Below are positions 34,336-49,200 of a stretch of DNA of 64,000 nt, piece after piece (the stretch's first letter is position 1; every line of letters starts with the position of its first letter). Source of the stretch: Carposina sasakii (taxonomy: Eukaryota; Arthropoda; Insecta; Lepidoptera; Carposinidae); contig CP053167.1 of NCBI GenBank assembly GCA_014607495.2, positions 7,874,001 to 7,938,000 on the forward strand, written 5' to 3'. Below the pieces are notes generated by a model. It saw only the letters and a list, made by a program, of their open reading frames with translations, was not told where the DNA came from and did not search any database. A program made the translations under genes and the position numbers.

Positions 34336-35536
34336 CTACTTCTTCGTAGTGCTGGGGGTATCGTTAGAGTCTCGCTTGCATGCGCAGGAGCAGCTCCCAT
34401 CGCATTTGCAGTTCTGGCCGCATTGGTTGGTGCTGCATTTGCAGCCTGAAAGTAATAAGCCTTTTATTAATGGTGCATCTCCATCCGTGCATGTTGTAAG
34501 AGTCGATTAAAACTCAGGGGCATTTTCTAAGGCGATAATATTAAGATAAACTGATTGTTTTTCCGAATAAACTATGTCAGTCAACAGATGATCAATAGGA
34601 AATCGTTAACACACAAAAGAAAACCTCCTTTTGAAATACTTAATGATAATATTTTGAAAAATCCCAAAAATGTTGAAAAAATCTGAAGTGAGTAACTATC
34701 CGAATATTGATAAACAGAGGGTAAATTATTTTCCTGAAACATTGACCTGAAATAATTTCTCGCTAAAATAATGGTTATTTCCTGTTGTTTGGGTGGAGGA
34801 TAAATAATTTAGCTGCTATTAACATATGGATCAAATGTTATCCGATGCATCTTCTGGGAAGCTAGGATCCTGTTCAGATTACTCAATATCTACATCCTTA
34901 CTAGTATACCGAAGTGTACACCAAATCTCATGGGGAAAAAATAAAATAAATTTTATGCCAAAGTAAATTACTTATAGGCTAATTTTTCCAATACAAATGG
35001 TCGGATAACCTGAAAAAATTGGCCCTAAGGCAAATGGAACGATGTAGTACTAATAAATTAAGCGCCTTCATCATCTCGAATTACCTCTCGAATAAAATGT
35101 TAATTTAGAACATGTTAATTGGCTTTCGTTAAGTATTAGGCTGGATCTGTAACATGTACTATGCTATTTCTTTAGATAAATAAATAAAACATTTAGGTAA
35201 AGCAACTAAAACTGACAAGTGATTATAAGTTGCGTAGCGCTGTATCCAACTGCGTTAGTAAGACATAGAGATGGTGAAACTAGAAATAAGTTTTATTTAA
35301 AACTATATTTGACTTGGGGATGGCGAATGAGTTCCTTAGTAGTAATTCCGTATTAGTGAGCTGCTGGGACCTATAAAAGTGCTTAAAAAACGTGTATAGA
35401 TGTCTTGATCTTGACATTGCTTAGAATTTTATTAAAGACACTTTTATGAAGAGTCTCTTGTAAAATATATTAGGTACTTAAACTACATAAGCTTATGTTT
35501 AAATAACTCACTGTCACCGCAACCTCCACAAGGCAT
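34336..35536 (-). CDS. Metallothionein D (44 aa, 2 exons)
   Basis: Minus-strand exons 35536-35512 and 34445-34336 (intron about 1.07 kb, donor A|GTGAGT, acceptor TTACTTTCAG) join in phase 1 and give 44 residues. The start MPCGGCGDSCKC and core CGQNCKCDGSCSCACK have ten cysteines (3, 6, 10, 12, 17, 21, 23, 27, 29, 31), all in the first 31 residues, mostly CxC. This is the pattern closest to classical insect copper metallothioneins such as Drosophila MtnA. The last 13 residues are a Cys-free tail (KRDSNDTPSTTKK). There are no aromatic residues. It is the cluster's highest-coordinate member, pointing towards candidate E. Confidence 0.87.
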
Positions 35537-37204
35537 TTTGAATTAAAATTATTCCAAATAATTCAATGGACGTTTGTCTTCGATCTGTATCTTGGTTACA
35601 CTAAATTATTCCAATGCAACTCAATTTCGAAGTAACTTCAACAGGCATAGCACTTCACGGCATGCATTGAACCTAAGTAGAATTTATCGCTTTGCAACAC
35701 GTACATTATCGTTTTTTGTCCAACCGAGTTTAAACGGTACATGAGCTAAGCAGCAATGTATGGTGAAAGCACTATTATCTCATTATTATATTGATATTAA
35801 ATTGAAGTCGTAGGTACTGTTGATTGTTATGCACTTAATACAAGCGGTTCTTGTTCAAACAATGATATCTGATGTTGCCTCGTAAGAAATGAGTAAATAT
35901 TTGATGTTTCGCCATTTAAAGAATTAAATCGATATCTTGATACTTTTAATAATATCCAGTGGTATTGCAAGCCCGAAGAAGCCGAAGATGCTAGAAAATT
36001 TTAATCATCAGTAGTTACATAAACTTAAACTGCCTTAAAAGGCACATGTGAATAGGAACCTATGAAATCCCTGTTAGTAACAATCTGAAAACTCACTAAA
36101 AGTGGTACCAAATTAAGGCATCTTGGTAAGGAAACATTCGGGAATAAACTATTTCCAATATAGAAGAGCTGTTCCGAATGGCAAGGGACAAGTCCACAAG
36201 AGATTTAATAAGCTGACAGTTGACCTCCCAGTAATGGAATACTTTTAATATATTCAATATTTTGTTTTCATATTTTGTTTGACCAAGTTAAAAAAATATG
36301 CCTGTTCGTTACTAAAGGTGAATCCGTTTCTTTGCCTTCTAAATTATGTATTGTGTGTAACCTGCCTTTTCAGGATCGCTGCTAAATGGGTTAACTGGAG
36401 GTATTTTGATGAGGACGATTGATTTTATGTATAACATCTATTCCTAACCTATGATCGACAAATAAACACCTTTGATTTGATATTCAACAGTGATCTTAAT
36501 AGCTGAAATAATTACGAAATAGTAATATGGATTTTAGTTTAATCATAATTTCCTCTGAAACCTATACCTATTTATATCCGGTTTCTTACCCATGACTAAT
36601 GTGATAAGACTTCCTGCGCGGAAGTAGCCAAGTAGTGGGTGTTTACTGAAAATTAATGATTAGGAAGTATATCTAACTATGCAGGTGAATCAGTCACAAT
36701 CCTAGTACTTTCTACCTAGGTACCCAAGTACTTATCGAATTAACAAGAACAAATCGATATTGTATAGATAAGGCTGGTCGGATACACCCTAACTTATACT
36801 GTCATGTAGACAGTTTATAACATATTACACATTATTAACATATTTTTGATTGGTCCAATCTAATGAGTAAGTACATGAAAAATACGTATTTTGGACGATT
36901 TAATCATAATATATCCTATTTCAAAAAACATCCAATAACCAAAATAGGTCAACACAATGGCGCTACAATTCAAATGAACAATATGACAAAGTCCTAAACG
37001 GTAACGTGGATTAGGACAAAGAATTTGGCACACCTAGCGTTCCGATTCTTTATCTTATCTCTGATGATAACCACGTATCAGCGTCCACACACTATACCCA
37101 CACTCCAGTGGTAGGCGACACAAAAGATACACCTACAACCTGTCGCTAACAGATAACGAATTCATATAATGTCATTTGGAACATGAAGTGATACATCAAA
37201 AACA
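35537..37204. other. Intergenic/promoter region between metallothionein D and mesh
   Basis: AT-rich sequence with no ORF of interest. It must hold the divergent promoters of metallothionein D (-) and mesh (+), but I see no clear TATA box or TGCRCNC element. Confidence 0.45.
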
Positions 37205-40200
37205 ATGGGTGCAGCGAAAAAATTAGGTTTAGTTTTACTTTTGGCTATAAGTGCAAGTGTGTACGGACAAGAAACGACTGTAAACGATGAACTTGTGAGT
37301 GATGTTACAAACGTAGAAGATAATACAATTAGTGAAGTAGATAAGGTAGAAGACAATGATAGTCCTGTAGAAATTGTAGGTTTATCGGGTTTAGAAGTGA
37401 AGAGCGGCAAATATCAGCTAGATGGACTTGCAGATGACATTGTGAATACTGGTGCTGATAACGTGAACTCTAACGATGTTCTAAGTGAGAGGCAGCTAGT
37501 GTATCCTGAGACTACTGCTACGACCAATACTGAATATGGTGAGTATAAGGTTTAAACATATTATATATAAATTTAATTTGAATTTGAATTAGGACCTCCT
37601 TAACAGTTCTGGCTACCCATTATGGGAACACGGCAATGTGTATGCTTGATCACATTGTGGTGGTATAGGGAAATCAATCTCTTGACTTATTGCATAGTAA
37701 TGAAGCCATTTAAGTCATGCTTAAATTGTGGTGGCATGTGGAATCCATCCAAAAATTATAAACTGGTATACATACACCACTCTATGTGAAAAAGAGTAAA
37801 CATTTAGAACTTAATAATCGTATCCCATATTGATTATATGCAAAAACCTAGGGATAAGTCGCTACAGTCAATATCTTAGGACTGCTTAAAGTTCTCTTAC
37901 TTTCGCCTGGTAAGAAGATTAAGATATGATTGATTATTAACTAAAGTTTAGATAAAGTAACTTTTCTAGATCGAATCGACAAAAGTTCCTCATGGCAACA
38001 TTTTTTCCAATAGGAAGTCCTCATTTAGCGCATTCAGTAGATTACATGATTAAGTTTAACTGCTATTGGAGGAATTGTCTCAATAGCTTCGGCAGGTATT
38101 GAAGAACATTATTGATGTCAAGCGCTACATCTTCGTATCAAAAAGATTAATTACATAGGCCACTGGAAACAAATCACTTAACGTGAAAATCATCGTCATC
38201 TTTCTGCCCTTATACCATTATTTATGGAATCGGCGCAATATGGTTTCTTTCGAAACTCTTATTGCCCAGGAATTGACAGGCCCTACCTTACCCTAAATTA
38301 CCTCATCTTATTAGAGCCAGGTTTGAGCTGGTCTAAAGAAACAGCATGAGTACCTCTTGGTACTGAACCTAATTTAGTAATTTTGTTTAACATGGTTCAA
38401 AGCGATGATAAAGAATTGTGCTATTAATTTGAGTCATGAGATGAATCAGACCATATTTACGTTCATTGGTAAAGTGTAGGTAGTAGTTAATAAAGAATAG
38501 CTATAAATACAGAGATTCCTTTTGAAAACGATAATGCAATAAATTAAAGTGCACACTTCCATTAGTGTTTCAATAAAGTAAATAAATAAATCAATATACA
38601 TATATTGTAAATCTGATTTTACTGATGTAAATTTGATTTATTTTGTGAATATTGTACGAGAATAAAGGCCTACTGTGCGGACATATTGTACGGATGTCTT
38701 GATTGAATATTTTATTATTCTTTATTACACTTGATAATATAGTAACTGTAGTTACCAATAGTTATAATATTTTTTTCGAGATGAATTAGTAAATAAGAAA
38801 AGCCATAGTTAGTTAGTTAGTTAGACCGGGCATTTTCTGTACTTAGCCTCTATAAATGAGGCCATTGTACGTATTTTACCTTACCTGCTTACTCCGACCA
38901 AACCAGATTTTCCCAGAAGGTCAGCAGCTTTCTAGGCTTGCTGCAGGCTTCCGAAAGTGATGCTATCGATCAGTGCCCATTATTCGGCCACGCTTGTGCA
39001 TTCCATGATCACGTGCTGTGGCGTTTCTTCCGCCTCCTTGCATCCTTTGCAGAGGGGGCTGTTTGACACACCTATGGTGTGCAGGTGTTTTTGTAGCGGA
39101 CAGTGGCCCGTTAAGATTCCTATGACCTTGCGGATACTGTCCCTTTTTAGACTTATGAGGTTGCGAGTGAGCCATTTTGATGACAGCGCTTTAAGAAAAG
39201 CCATACTTAGTCAGGACCCTTTTGTTGTGACACATTGCACATTACTTTAGTTAGATATAAAAATAAAACTGTATCACCACTTTGCTAATCTTTAGTGTAA
39301 TGCGTTTTAGCGAATAAAGATTTGTCTATGTCCATGAAGCTGCGATTTTAAAGGTAGGTCATGGCTCATGGCAAGTAGGCATGGTCACGTGAGTTGTTAT
39401 ATTCCGGATTATCGAGGGTAGCCATGGGAAATAAGAAAAACAGTGCAACTACGAACGTGACTGAAATTGTGTATAGGGAAACCAAAACCAAATCAGAAGA
39501 TTGTTCTTTAACCTTATTGACCCTGTGGCTTAGTGGCACGGTTTGCAGCGGTCGTGGGTTCAATTCCCACTCGGGTGATTTTTTTTTTCCATTTTCTTTA
39601 TTTATTAATAATCTTATCTTTTCCCTTTGTATTAAGAGAATGAAATGGTTTTTGAATTAAGGTTTTATAGAGTTTAACTAGGTAAAGCAAATATTTCTAG
39701 CCTCAAAAAAAATTATGATTATGATAACAAACTGATAAAAGCCGCACCTAGCGCCTAAAATCTAGCAATTAATACACATTAGGCTACCTGTTGTATATTG
39801 TATGAAAAAAACTATATTTTTTATTCGGTAGGGTTATACAGTATACTACGAATTACAGATAAGGGCCCGTCCTTTATCAAGCGATAAACAGAACACACTT
39901 GTTTCATAATTTATTAGTTTAAGTGAAAATGAGCATGATTTCATCGTTGGTTAGCTGATGGCTCAACGTTTCTGGGTCATATAACCTACCGCATGAGATT
40001 CAGATTTTATATATACCGTGATAAATTGCCCATAATATGCAATAATATCACAATGAAAGCCTTTAATTAGCTTAGAATTTAAGTTTAATTAGTACTTATT
40101 CTTCTCTCCCATGGGGTGAGAGTTCTATGATATAATTATTTCATGAACTTGAATATTACAACAAGGTCCTTTTAGGTCACGATTGTCAAAAAGAAACTAT

Positions 40201-43200
40201 TTGATTTACAGATAGTACTCGTAGTTTAGTTATATCTTCTTTCAAGGATTTGCAATTGCCACTGCAGTTCCTGTAAAGCCAAAATCAACATAGGCGAATA
40301 AATACAAATAAACCGACTATTAAGGTCTATACTTACTTATCCACTACTCTACTCAAATCTACTCGTATCCAGCTATTCATAAAATTCTATAGGTACTATG
40401 AACGATCTAAGAACATTTCATGCTAAATACTTTAACTAAACAGCTAGATCGCAGCAACATAGAGTCGGGGCTACATTTGTTCCACAATGGACTGCAGTTA
40501 CATGTAAGGGAGATCGCACCAGTAGGTACCAGATTCCTTTATCTATACTTAATATTATAAAGAGGAAAACTTTGTTTGTTTGGTTGTAATGAATAGGCTC
40601 CGAAACTACTGGACCGATTTCAAAAATTCTTTCACCGTTAGAATCCTTATTGGACCTGGATGAACATAGGCTATAAGAATTTCCCGATATTCCCACGGGA
40701 AGGCGACCAACGGGAATTTAATATTTTTTACGAAAACCGCTATACATATGAAGCTGAAATCGGGCATATATGTTCATTGGGGACAACGAGGAAGGACTAA
40801 AAACGGATTTCCCGAAATTCCCACGGGAAGGGGACTAACGGGAATTCATAATTTTTACGAGAACCGCTATACATATGAAGCTGAAATCGGGCATATATGT
40901 TCATTGGGGACAACGAGGAAGGACTAAAAACGGATTTCCCGAAATTCCCAAGGGAAGGGGACAAATGGGAATTCAAACGGATTTCCCGATATTCCCACGG
41001 GAAGGGGACAAACGGGAATTCATTTTTTTTACGACAACTGCGATACATATGAATTTGAAATTGGACCTGTATGTTCATTAGGGACTGCGAGGGAGCACTA
41101 AGAACGGATTTCCCGAAATTCCTATGGGAAGGGGAGTTACGGGAATTTAATTTTTTTACGAAAACAGCTATTTATACGAAGCTGAAATCGGATTAGGGCT
41201 ACAAGGAAGCTCTAAGAACGGATTTCCCGAAATTCCCACGGGAAGGGGACCAACGGGAGTTCCAAATTTAAACGAAAACCGCTGTACCTACATATAAAGT
41301 TGTATCTATGTATTGATATGTACCGAAGCGAAGCGAGGGCGGGCCACTATCAAATATATAGCTTTCTTCAAGTTTTGAGTACTGTACCTATCAATAGAAG
41401 ACACTGTATAAATAAATCGTACACTACATTCTTTCTGAGATGATGTTACTACAAATTCCTTGAGCAATGTCTGTAGGCTTTCTTATGCCATGCAAATGTC
41501 ATTTAGTGTTTATTCATTTCAGTAAAAAACTAAGTACATTACCATTGGCGGAACTTTCCACTATGGTCCCTAGTGGATGGGTTGAATTAGGTATAAATAC
41601 GAAAAATAAAGCTCACCGTAGTTCGATGTTCCATTCAACCAATGTTAATAGGCCTAAAAACTACTCATGTTAGTCTTCTCGTTAGTCAAGCCTTGTTCAT
41701 GTAGTGTTTTAGTAGTTGAAGGACCATTCCAGATAACGTAGGTAGGTACTAAGAACCTCCATTAATCATGGTTTTATCTATAAAACAAATAACGTACTTA
41801 GATGTTGCGTGTTCTGCGTAAATGTTTCGTGAGTCAGTAAATAAATATTATGTCGTAATTATTTTGCATAGTAAGTTATATTACATTTTTACTAAGCTCT
41901 ATCAAGTTGGTTTGAACATTCCGAGTATTTCCTAGAAAAGTTTCATTCATAAGGATATAATTGTCTTTGGTACTTATTACCTAATTAATGTAACAAACAC
42001 GTGCTCTGTTTGGAAGTATGTTTTACCTATTTCTAAACGGTAAATATTTATAGGTAATTAAGCTTTGTCCTCATTTATAAAATTATTATTTTGTCTTCTT
42101 TTACTTTTCTTGTGCGCACATGTATTTGCGTTACAATTTAGATCGTGTTTTTATAATTTGTATAGTTTAAGTTGCATGGAATTGTAATGTGTAGTGTGTG
42201 AGAAATAAATAAAAAAAAAAAAAAAAAAACGCTCTTAAAATTATCAAGTTTAATTACTTTCAGATGTTTTCTCTATCGAAATGTTATCTGAATCCGTTAA
42301 TAAGAAAAATAACCTTAGGTAATAGTAGTCTTCGTTACTTTCTGGATAATTCATTGCGATTTTATCCAAATATGATAAAGGTTTACTAGGAACGTGAGTA
42401 AATAGCCAACAGATTGACTGGCATGCATTTTATGCTATCAATATTATTTTATTCCATTAATAAAATAACAAAGAGGCGATGCAAGGTGCCTCATGACATC
42501 ATTATACTCGGAATAGTCCCTACCCGTCTGATATTAGCTGATAGCGTATCACTGTTGATTTCCACGTCGATATTAAGTACGATGCCTTTGCTTTTAGTTT
42601 TAAATATAGGAAATATTTGTTTTGCCTTGATATATTATTTATAATCTGTCGCTAGATGGAATGCTCTTTAAACACAACATGCATCACATTCGGGTCTTTA
42701 TTCGAGGTATCGGGCGACTTGGATCGCTGAGCTGCTTATCTCGGACCGCGGTCCGAGTTGACTGATTTATTTTTATTTATTTATTTTGTCAGGCGACTCG
42801 GACCGCTCGTAATTTTAACCACAAATCTATTGTTTATGTACCACTTTTAGTAGTTAACATGAAAAGTGTTAGAAATAAAAAAAAATCTATTCAATGTTTT
42901 TATTTAGGTATCTAATCTATATTACTGTAAAAGTTAAATTGTGCTTTTGAAATTACGTCATTGAATCAATGTAAACTTAGCTTATTCAATGTTTATTCAA
43001 AGAAAAATCATTGCCTCAAAGGAAACTATAATATAATACATTTTAAAAAATATTATAGGTACATACAGACGAATTGAGAACCTCCTCCTTTTTTCAAGTC
43101 GGTTAAAAATCAGTCGGTTCGGTAACATTAACTATACTTGAAGATTATTACGTATGTGGTCCCAGTCGACCGAACGAAAAATGTTTTCGGGCGACTAGAA

Positions 43201-46200
43201 CCGCGGTCCGAGTTTGTTTTGGTCCGAGTCGCCCTATACCTCCTTTATAAGCCATAGGTCCTGGGTTCGAATGCCGGTAGGTGCAAACATTCATATGATG
43301 AATATTAATATTTGTTTCCGAGTCATGGATGTTTCTATACTTATCTATGTATTTATATACCGTTGCTTAGTACCCACACTTAGGGATCTTACTGTAGGTT
43401 AATGTGTTGTGTAGTGTGTGGATATATATGGATATATTCTTTAGTTAGGTAAATAATAATTTGCTTGAATTAATGGCGGTTCAAGAACCTTAGACTAATA
43501 ACGTTATTTCTCGACAGAACCAAAATCGAGGTTTGTCAACAATTCGAGATAAATTTCAACCATGATTGGTAGGAATGTTGCGACAACCAGTGTCGATGCC
43601 AAACGATGTTACATTGTCTTTAGATCTTAAGGTCTGGTCAGACAGCGGATGCAGCGCCACCATTTGCATTTCTATTCTGAAGAGGAAGTAAAATATCTAA
43701 AACATTTTATGAGATACAAACGACTAGCTAGACTAAACTTATCAATAAGATTATACAACCTTAGATACAATAGAACAACCTTAGATACTTACGGCTTTTC
43801 TGGAAATTGTAAAGTACGAAAGAAAATATGGACTTCGACCTGCAAAAATATTATTATGTTTTGTTCTAATCATTATTATTTAGGGAATACGTACTTTTAT
43901 ATATAAAATAGGAAAGGAATACCATTTAAAATTTTTGACTGCTAATTTTGCAGCTCACATTGATGGCCGCGAGCTACCATCAACCACGTACCAGAACAAT
44001 GGGCAACCTTACGTCATTACCACACAACGGCTGCAGCAGATCAGAAGCAACTTCCTCTACTGGTTCTACGACAGAGGAGGCAATGAAAACATCGGAGACT
44101 ACCAGAGGGACATCCACACATCCACTCCTCAGATTCACAAGAATTTCAACTTTCAGCTGCCGTTCTTTGGATTTAGATTCAACTACACTAGGGTAGGTTT
44201 ATAATTTTTTTATTAGAACTTGGATAATTCAAAAAGTCTTAGTCATTTCAATCATTAGATTTAATATTCTCATCTAAAAATCGTCATCATTATTCTCAGC
44301 CATGAGAAGTCCACTGCTGAACATAGGCCTCTCCCAACAACCTCCATTCCGACCGGTTGGAAGTGGCCTGCATCCAATCGATCCAGAAAAATATGTATTC
44401 AAAAATATTGGTAGCTATTTAAAAACATTATTGCCGTAGAGTAGAATAGCACTACTCCATGTCTGTCCGTAGGTATTGTAAATCACATTTCGGTCACTAA
44501 CTCGTCTGCTCATCGTTATGACTATGCAGGAAAACTATGGCAGTAGCCTTATGGCGTGCCCTAGTGGAAACCTACGTTCAGCAGTCGACTGCAATAGGCT
44601 GATGTAATGATTAGCAATGTCACACATATGGTATACAGTATATTATTTACGAAACTTGCCCCAAAAACTTCACACCACTCTTTCTTTCAGCTCTCCATGA
44701 ACGGCTACATTTACTTCAGCGACCCTCCAGAGCACTACACGTATCCTCTCTCCTTCCCTGTGAGGGACTGGCCCAATGTCAACGATCCCTCGTTTATCGG
44801 CATTTTCTTCAGCAAGTGCCGTATTGGCAGTCAGCGACCAGAAGACCCTGACCAAAGACGTCCCGGAGTTTACTTCAGACTCGATAGAGATTTACAGGTA
44901 ATAATTGTTTACAGATACTTGCATAAAAATTATTGTAATGTTATAAATCCGTCGAACCAAAAGATCTTTCTAATTAGACCGAGTAAATTAAATACCTAAT
45001 TAACTTTGGAATTCCTTTATTTCTATCATACGAAGAGTTGCTATCTTCAATGTAGTTTGTTTATTATTTAAACCTACCATTTTAATATTATGTATGTTGC
45101 AGACCCGTACCGACCAATTCGGAGTGGAGATGCGAGAGCGTTTAACATGGGACATCAGAGAGTCTGTCATTGGATCCAACACCTTCTACCCGAAGCACGC
45201 CGTCAGCATCACTTGGAAGAACATGTCCTTCGCAGGCGGTATCGATAATTCACTATTTATGGTAAGTTATTGCCTAACTTAGTATAAATACATACATAGA
45301 AACATACACGGCTGTTTTCCCGAAATGGGGAAGCTAGAACAGCCGGATCATAAATTTAGCACAGCGGTATATAAGTACCTAAATGATCAGTTCCTTAGTC
45401 GACATGCACGAAAATAGTGCGGAAAGAGAATACTTACATATTCTAGTGAAGCATAATAAAATTATATAGAGTAATTTTATTATCCTGTCCTGTTCTCTAC
45501 TTGTGGTCATAAAAGTGCAACCGTTTTAAAATACACCCATATTCCAGACTAACACATTCCAAATGGTCTTGGCTACCGATGAAGTATTCACCTACGCTAT
45601 CTTCAACTACCTCGAAATCAACTGGAGTTCCCACACCGAAGCCGGAGGTGATACCACAACTGGAGAAGGTGGTGTACCTGCATACGTAAGTCACATTTTG
45701 TCTAACATCGATACCATTCTGTACATTTTGACAAAAATTAAATTTTGAGACGTACTTTGTTATCCTTTCACATCTTTGCATTTACTTACTTCTCTATCTA
45801 CGAAATAGTGGCTTTCCACCTTCCATCCGCAATATCACGCACCATCGAAACCCACCGATGTACGATTGAATCGGGATAGATTCAATAAGAATAGTAGCTT
45901 TCCAAAAACTGGTAAAAATATCATTCTTGTGTGTTCAAATAACATATTGCACCTATTCTATTTTAGATTGGTTTCAACGCCGGTAACGGCACCCGAAGCT
46001 ACGAATACAAGCCATACTCACAGGCATCTGTACTCCGAGATCTTACTGGTAGAGGATGGGCTAACGGCTTCCCTGGTCGACATGTGTTTAGAATAGACGA
46101 GAACATCCTGATGGGGACCTGTAATAAGGATATAGGTGAGTAAAATCTAAAAACAAGATAAATTAAATAATGAGTAAGTTGTGACTGCTAGAATTCAATT

Positions 46201-49200
46201 GATTTGATTACATACTCCTCTGAAACTGATTTATATATTATATATATGAAACTGACTTGATGATATTAGACAGCTGAGAGGTTGAACTTTTATGAAGAGA
46301 TGGTTAGGCCAACCGAACCGAAATATACAAATCAAAATACATACATACATAAAATCACAAGCATCCCGGAGGAAAGGCGGAGATCACGGATCTCCACTTG
46401 CTACGGTACTCGCATACCTCTTTCGCTAAATCTACTTTCAAATTATATCAGAATGTTGAAATAAAATTATCTGGAACCAAGATCTAATTACCTATATTTG
46501 GCTTCCTCTGTATTCTTATTTAGATTATACATTATTTTACAGACGGAGCCAATCTTCCTCTAATGTTCGCACCTGAAAGTGGAAACATGTTAGGAGGAAC
46601 CATTGTCAACATCACTGGCCCTTGTTTCAAGCCCGACGACCGTGTGACATGCCGCTTCGATACAGAATCTGTTATAGGAGCTGTGGTGGACAGCAATCGA
46701 GCTATTTGTGTGCAACCGCGGTTCTGGCATAATGGCTATGCTAGATTTGAAATCGCCATCAATAATGAACCTTACAAGTGGAAGGGAAAATTCTTCGTAG
46801 GTAAGTAGTTTTTACAAACTTGTCTCTTTAGTTTGGAGAAAAGTTTTTTGTATCTATTCTGCAGGTATTATATAAGGGGCAAAAGTTAAGCTAAATTATT
46901 TATGGTGGACATAATTAAATAGGTAATGCTTCATAAATTTAAATCATGAGTTGAAACTTTTAGTTTTTTAATCATCTTGAGATTACATAGGTACATACTT
47001 ACGTATATTCTAGTGATGCCCCGCATCAGCGCAGGATCCTAGAGGTTAATCTTGTAAATTTGCGTTCACAGAAACCCCGGCCACAGCCACCGAAAAGATC
47101 TTCTTCACCACTAATGCAGTACACGAAAGGAATCCCGCTTCCATCAGAATTACTTGGGACCGTTTCAATTTGACCACTAACCTCAATGTGCAACTCCAAA
47201 TCAGTTTGTGGGGCTACAAAGAAGTGACTATTAGACCGCAAATGGAATTCATTGACATGATCGAAACTGGTGTCGCCAATACAGGAGAATACGTTATAAA
47301 CCCTCAAAATTTCAGACTGCGCAGAAATATTATGCACCATGACATGCAGTTCGGTTTCCTACAAATTAATTTGACGACACCAGAAGTATACATGGGAGTG
47401 GAAATATCTCCGTGAGTATTACATAGGTATAGGTATACGGCTGTATAGGATAGCCAGAACTACAGGATCATAAAGGAGAACCCTCAGCTACGTATATATA
47501 ACGATATAAGTAATAAGTTGCTAGCTTATCGTCTGAGAGAACGTCCGAATTACTTAGTCAACAATTATGACATTCACGGAAGGAGATGTAGCTGGTGTAT
47601 TGATTACAGCTGATGTATCATCTTTTTTTTTCATATATCTTTTCAGAGTTCTGTGGAGTCGGCCCATTCCTCTTGGCTGGTACTTCGGACCACAGTGGCA
47701 GGAGCTTCATGGAGAGCGTTGGCCGCAGTCCATGTGTAACAACTGGCTTAGAACCGACAGGTTCTTGAAGAACTTCGCCTCTCAGATCTGGGTGTGCCCT
47801 TGCACGTTAGAGCATGCGTTGCTGGACAAAGGCCGATTCATGCCTGATCTTTCTTGTGATAAGGATACCAATCCCACTTGTAGATACCACTTTGGAGGTA
47901 TTCATTGTGTTAGGAGTGGTGCCCCAAGGTAAATATACGATTTTTTACTTTGACAGGTACTAACACCCGCCCTGTTAACCGTATATAAGTGTTTGCTATT
48001 AGTTGTTAGAGTCATTGTTGATATTTTCAAGGTTTTAATAAAGCTCCTATTTGAATAAATGACACATAAGTAGTTTGCACTTGATGACGTACGTACGTAG
48101 TTATATATGAATCTAATAGATATATCTTATTTATTCTGGGTACTTACAAAATACACTTTCAGTCCCGAGGGTTCCGGCCAACAGTGCTGCTATGACAAGA
48201 ATGGATTCCTGATGCTCTCTTACGATCAGATGTGGGGATCACGTCCTCAACGCTCCCACGATTTCGGTTTTACACCTTACAACGAGGCTAATAAGGTAAT
48301 AATTATTTCCCTTATATTTTTTAAATATCTCTCATATTAGTAGGTACCTACCGCTGTACTTTATCATAACATACTTAGTTAATTAGGATAAATAAAAATG
48401 GAAAATTGGGTCCATGTACCTAATGCAGGCGCCATAACGGCTCAAAGAATTCTAATTAATCTTATATGATACTTAAATATAATGATTGATATAAATTCAG
48501 AATAAGAGCCTAACTGAATAGAATAGCATTATTGCAACAAGTTTTCCAAGCGAAAAACTTATTGTATATAAGTATTGTGTTAGTAAAGTCATTGTTTAAT
48601 CCCTGCTAACAGGTACCATCGTTGTCCAACTGGTTCCACGACATGATCCCCTTCTACCAGTGCTGCATGTGGCAGGAGGAACAAGCCGTTGGATGCGAGA
48701 CTTTCAGGTAAAAAAGGTTTTAGGAATCTTAAGAGGGGCCCATACATATTTGAACCTAGAAAGCAAATTAAATCACTAGTATGTTAGAATGACCCTAGTA
48801 GAACACACGGCATACGAGTCTTCGAAGACTGAGTCTTCGTCTTCTATGCTATCTCATTATGGTAGAGGTACTCTACATACGACGGATTTTTGTATCGACT
48901 GTGGGTGGAGATTCTACCTCAGAACGTTGTCAAATCTCTCTCTCACCAGAAAAAGTCTTGGATGAGCCTTGCATTTATCAGCTTAAGTTCCTCATTGAGC
49001 CGATCATAAAATCTATTTGTTATCAGATTCGAGAGACGTCCATCTCAAGACTGCGTCGCCTATCAATCACCGGGAGTTGCTGGCATATTCGGAGATCCTC
49101 ATATCGTAACCTTTGACAGTCTGGAATACACTTTCAACGGAAAAGGTAATATCTCTTCTTATGTCAAATAAGCAAAGAAGTATATGAACCTGGATGCTTA

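Larger units (their letters stand above)
37600..43953. other. mesh intron 1 with transposon debris
   Basis: This 6.4-kb intron contains a LINE RNase H fragment (38880-39204), a SINE-like piece (39366-39660), family B with a tandem array (40543-41352), a poly-A tailed segment (about 42060-42230) and a TIR element (42704-43242) followed by a second SINE. No exon with conserved mesh coding was found in it. Confidence 0.6.

Noticed and set aside
39526..39580. tRNA gene
   Set aside because: The A- and B-box-like motifs are too close together and no cloverleaf can be drawn; it is a SINE head.
40797..41078. 93-codon minus ORF with repeated peptide units
   Set aside because: It is a translation of the 127-bp tandem array in a transposon fragment; no gene context.
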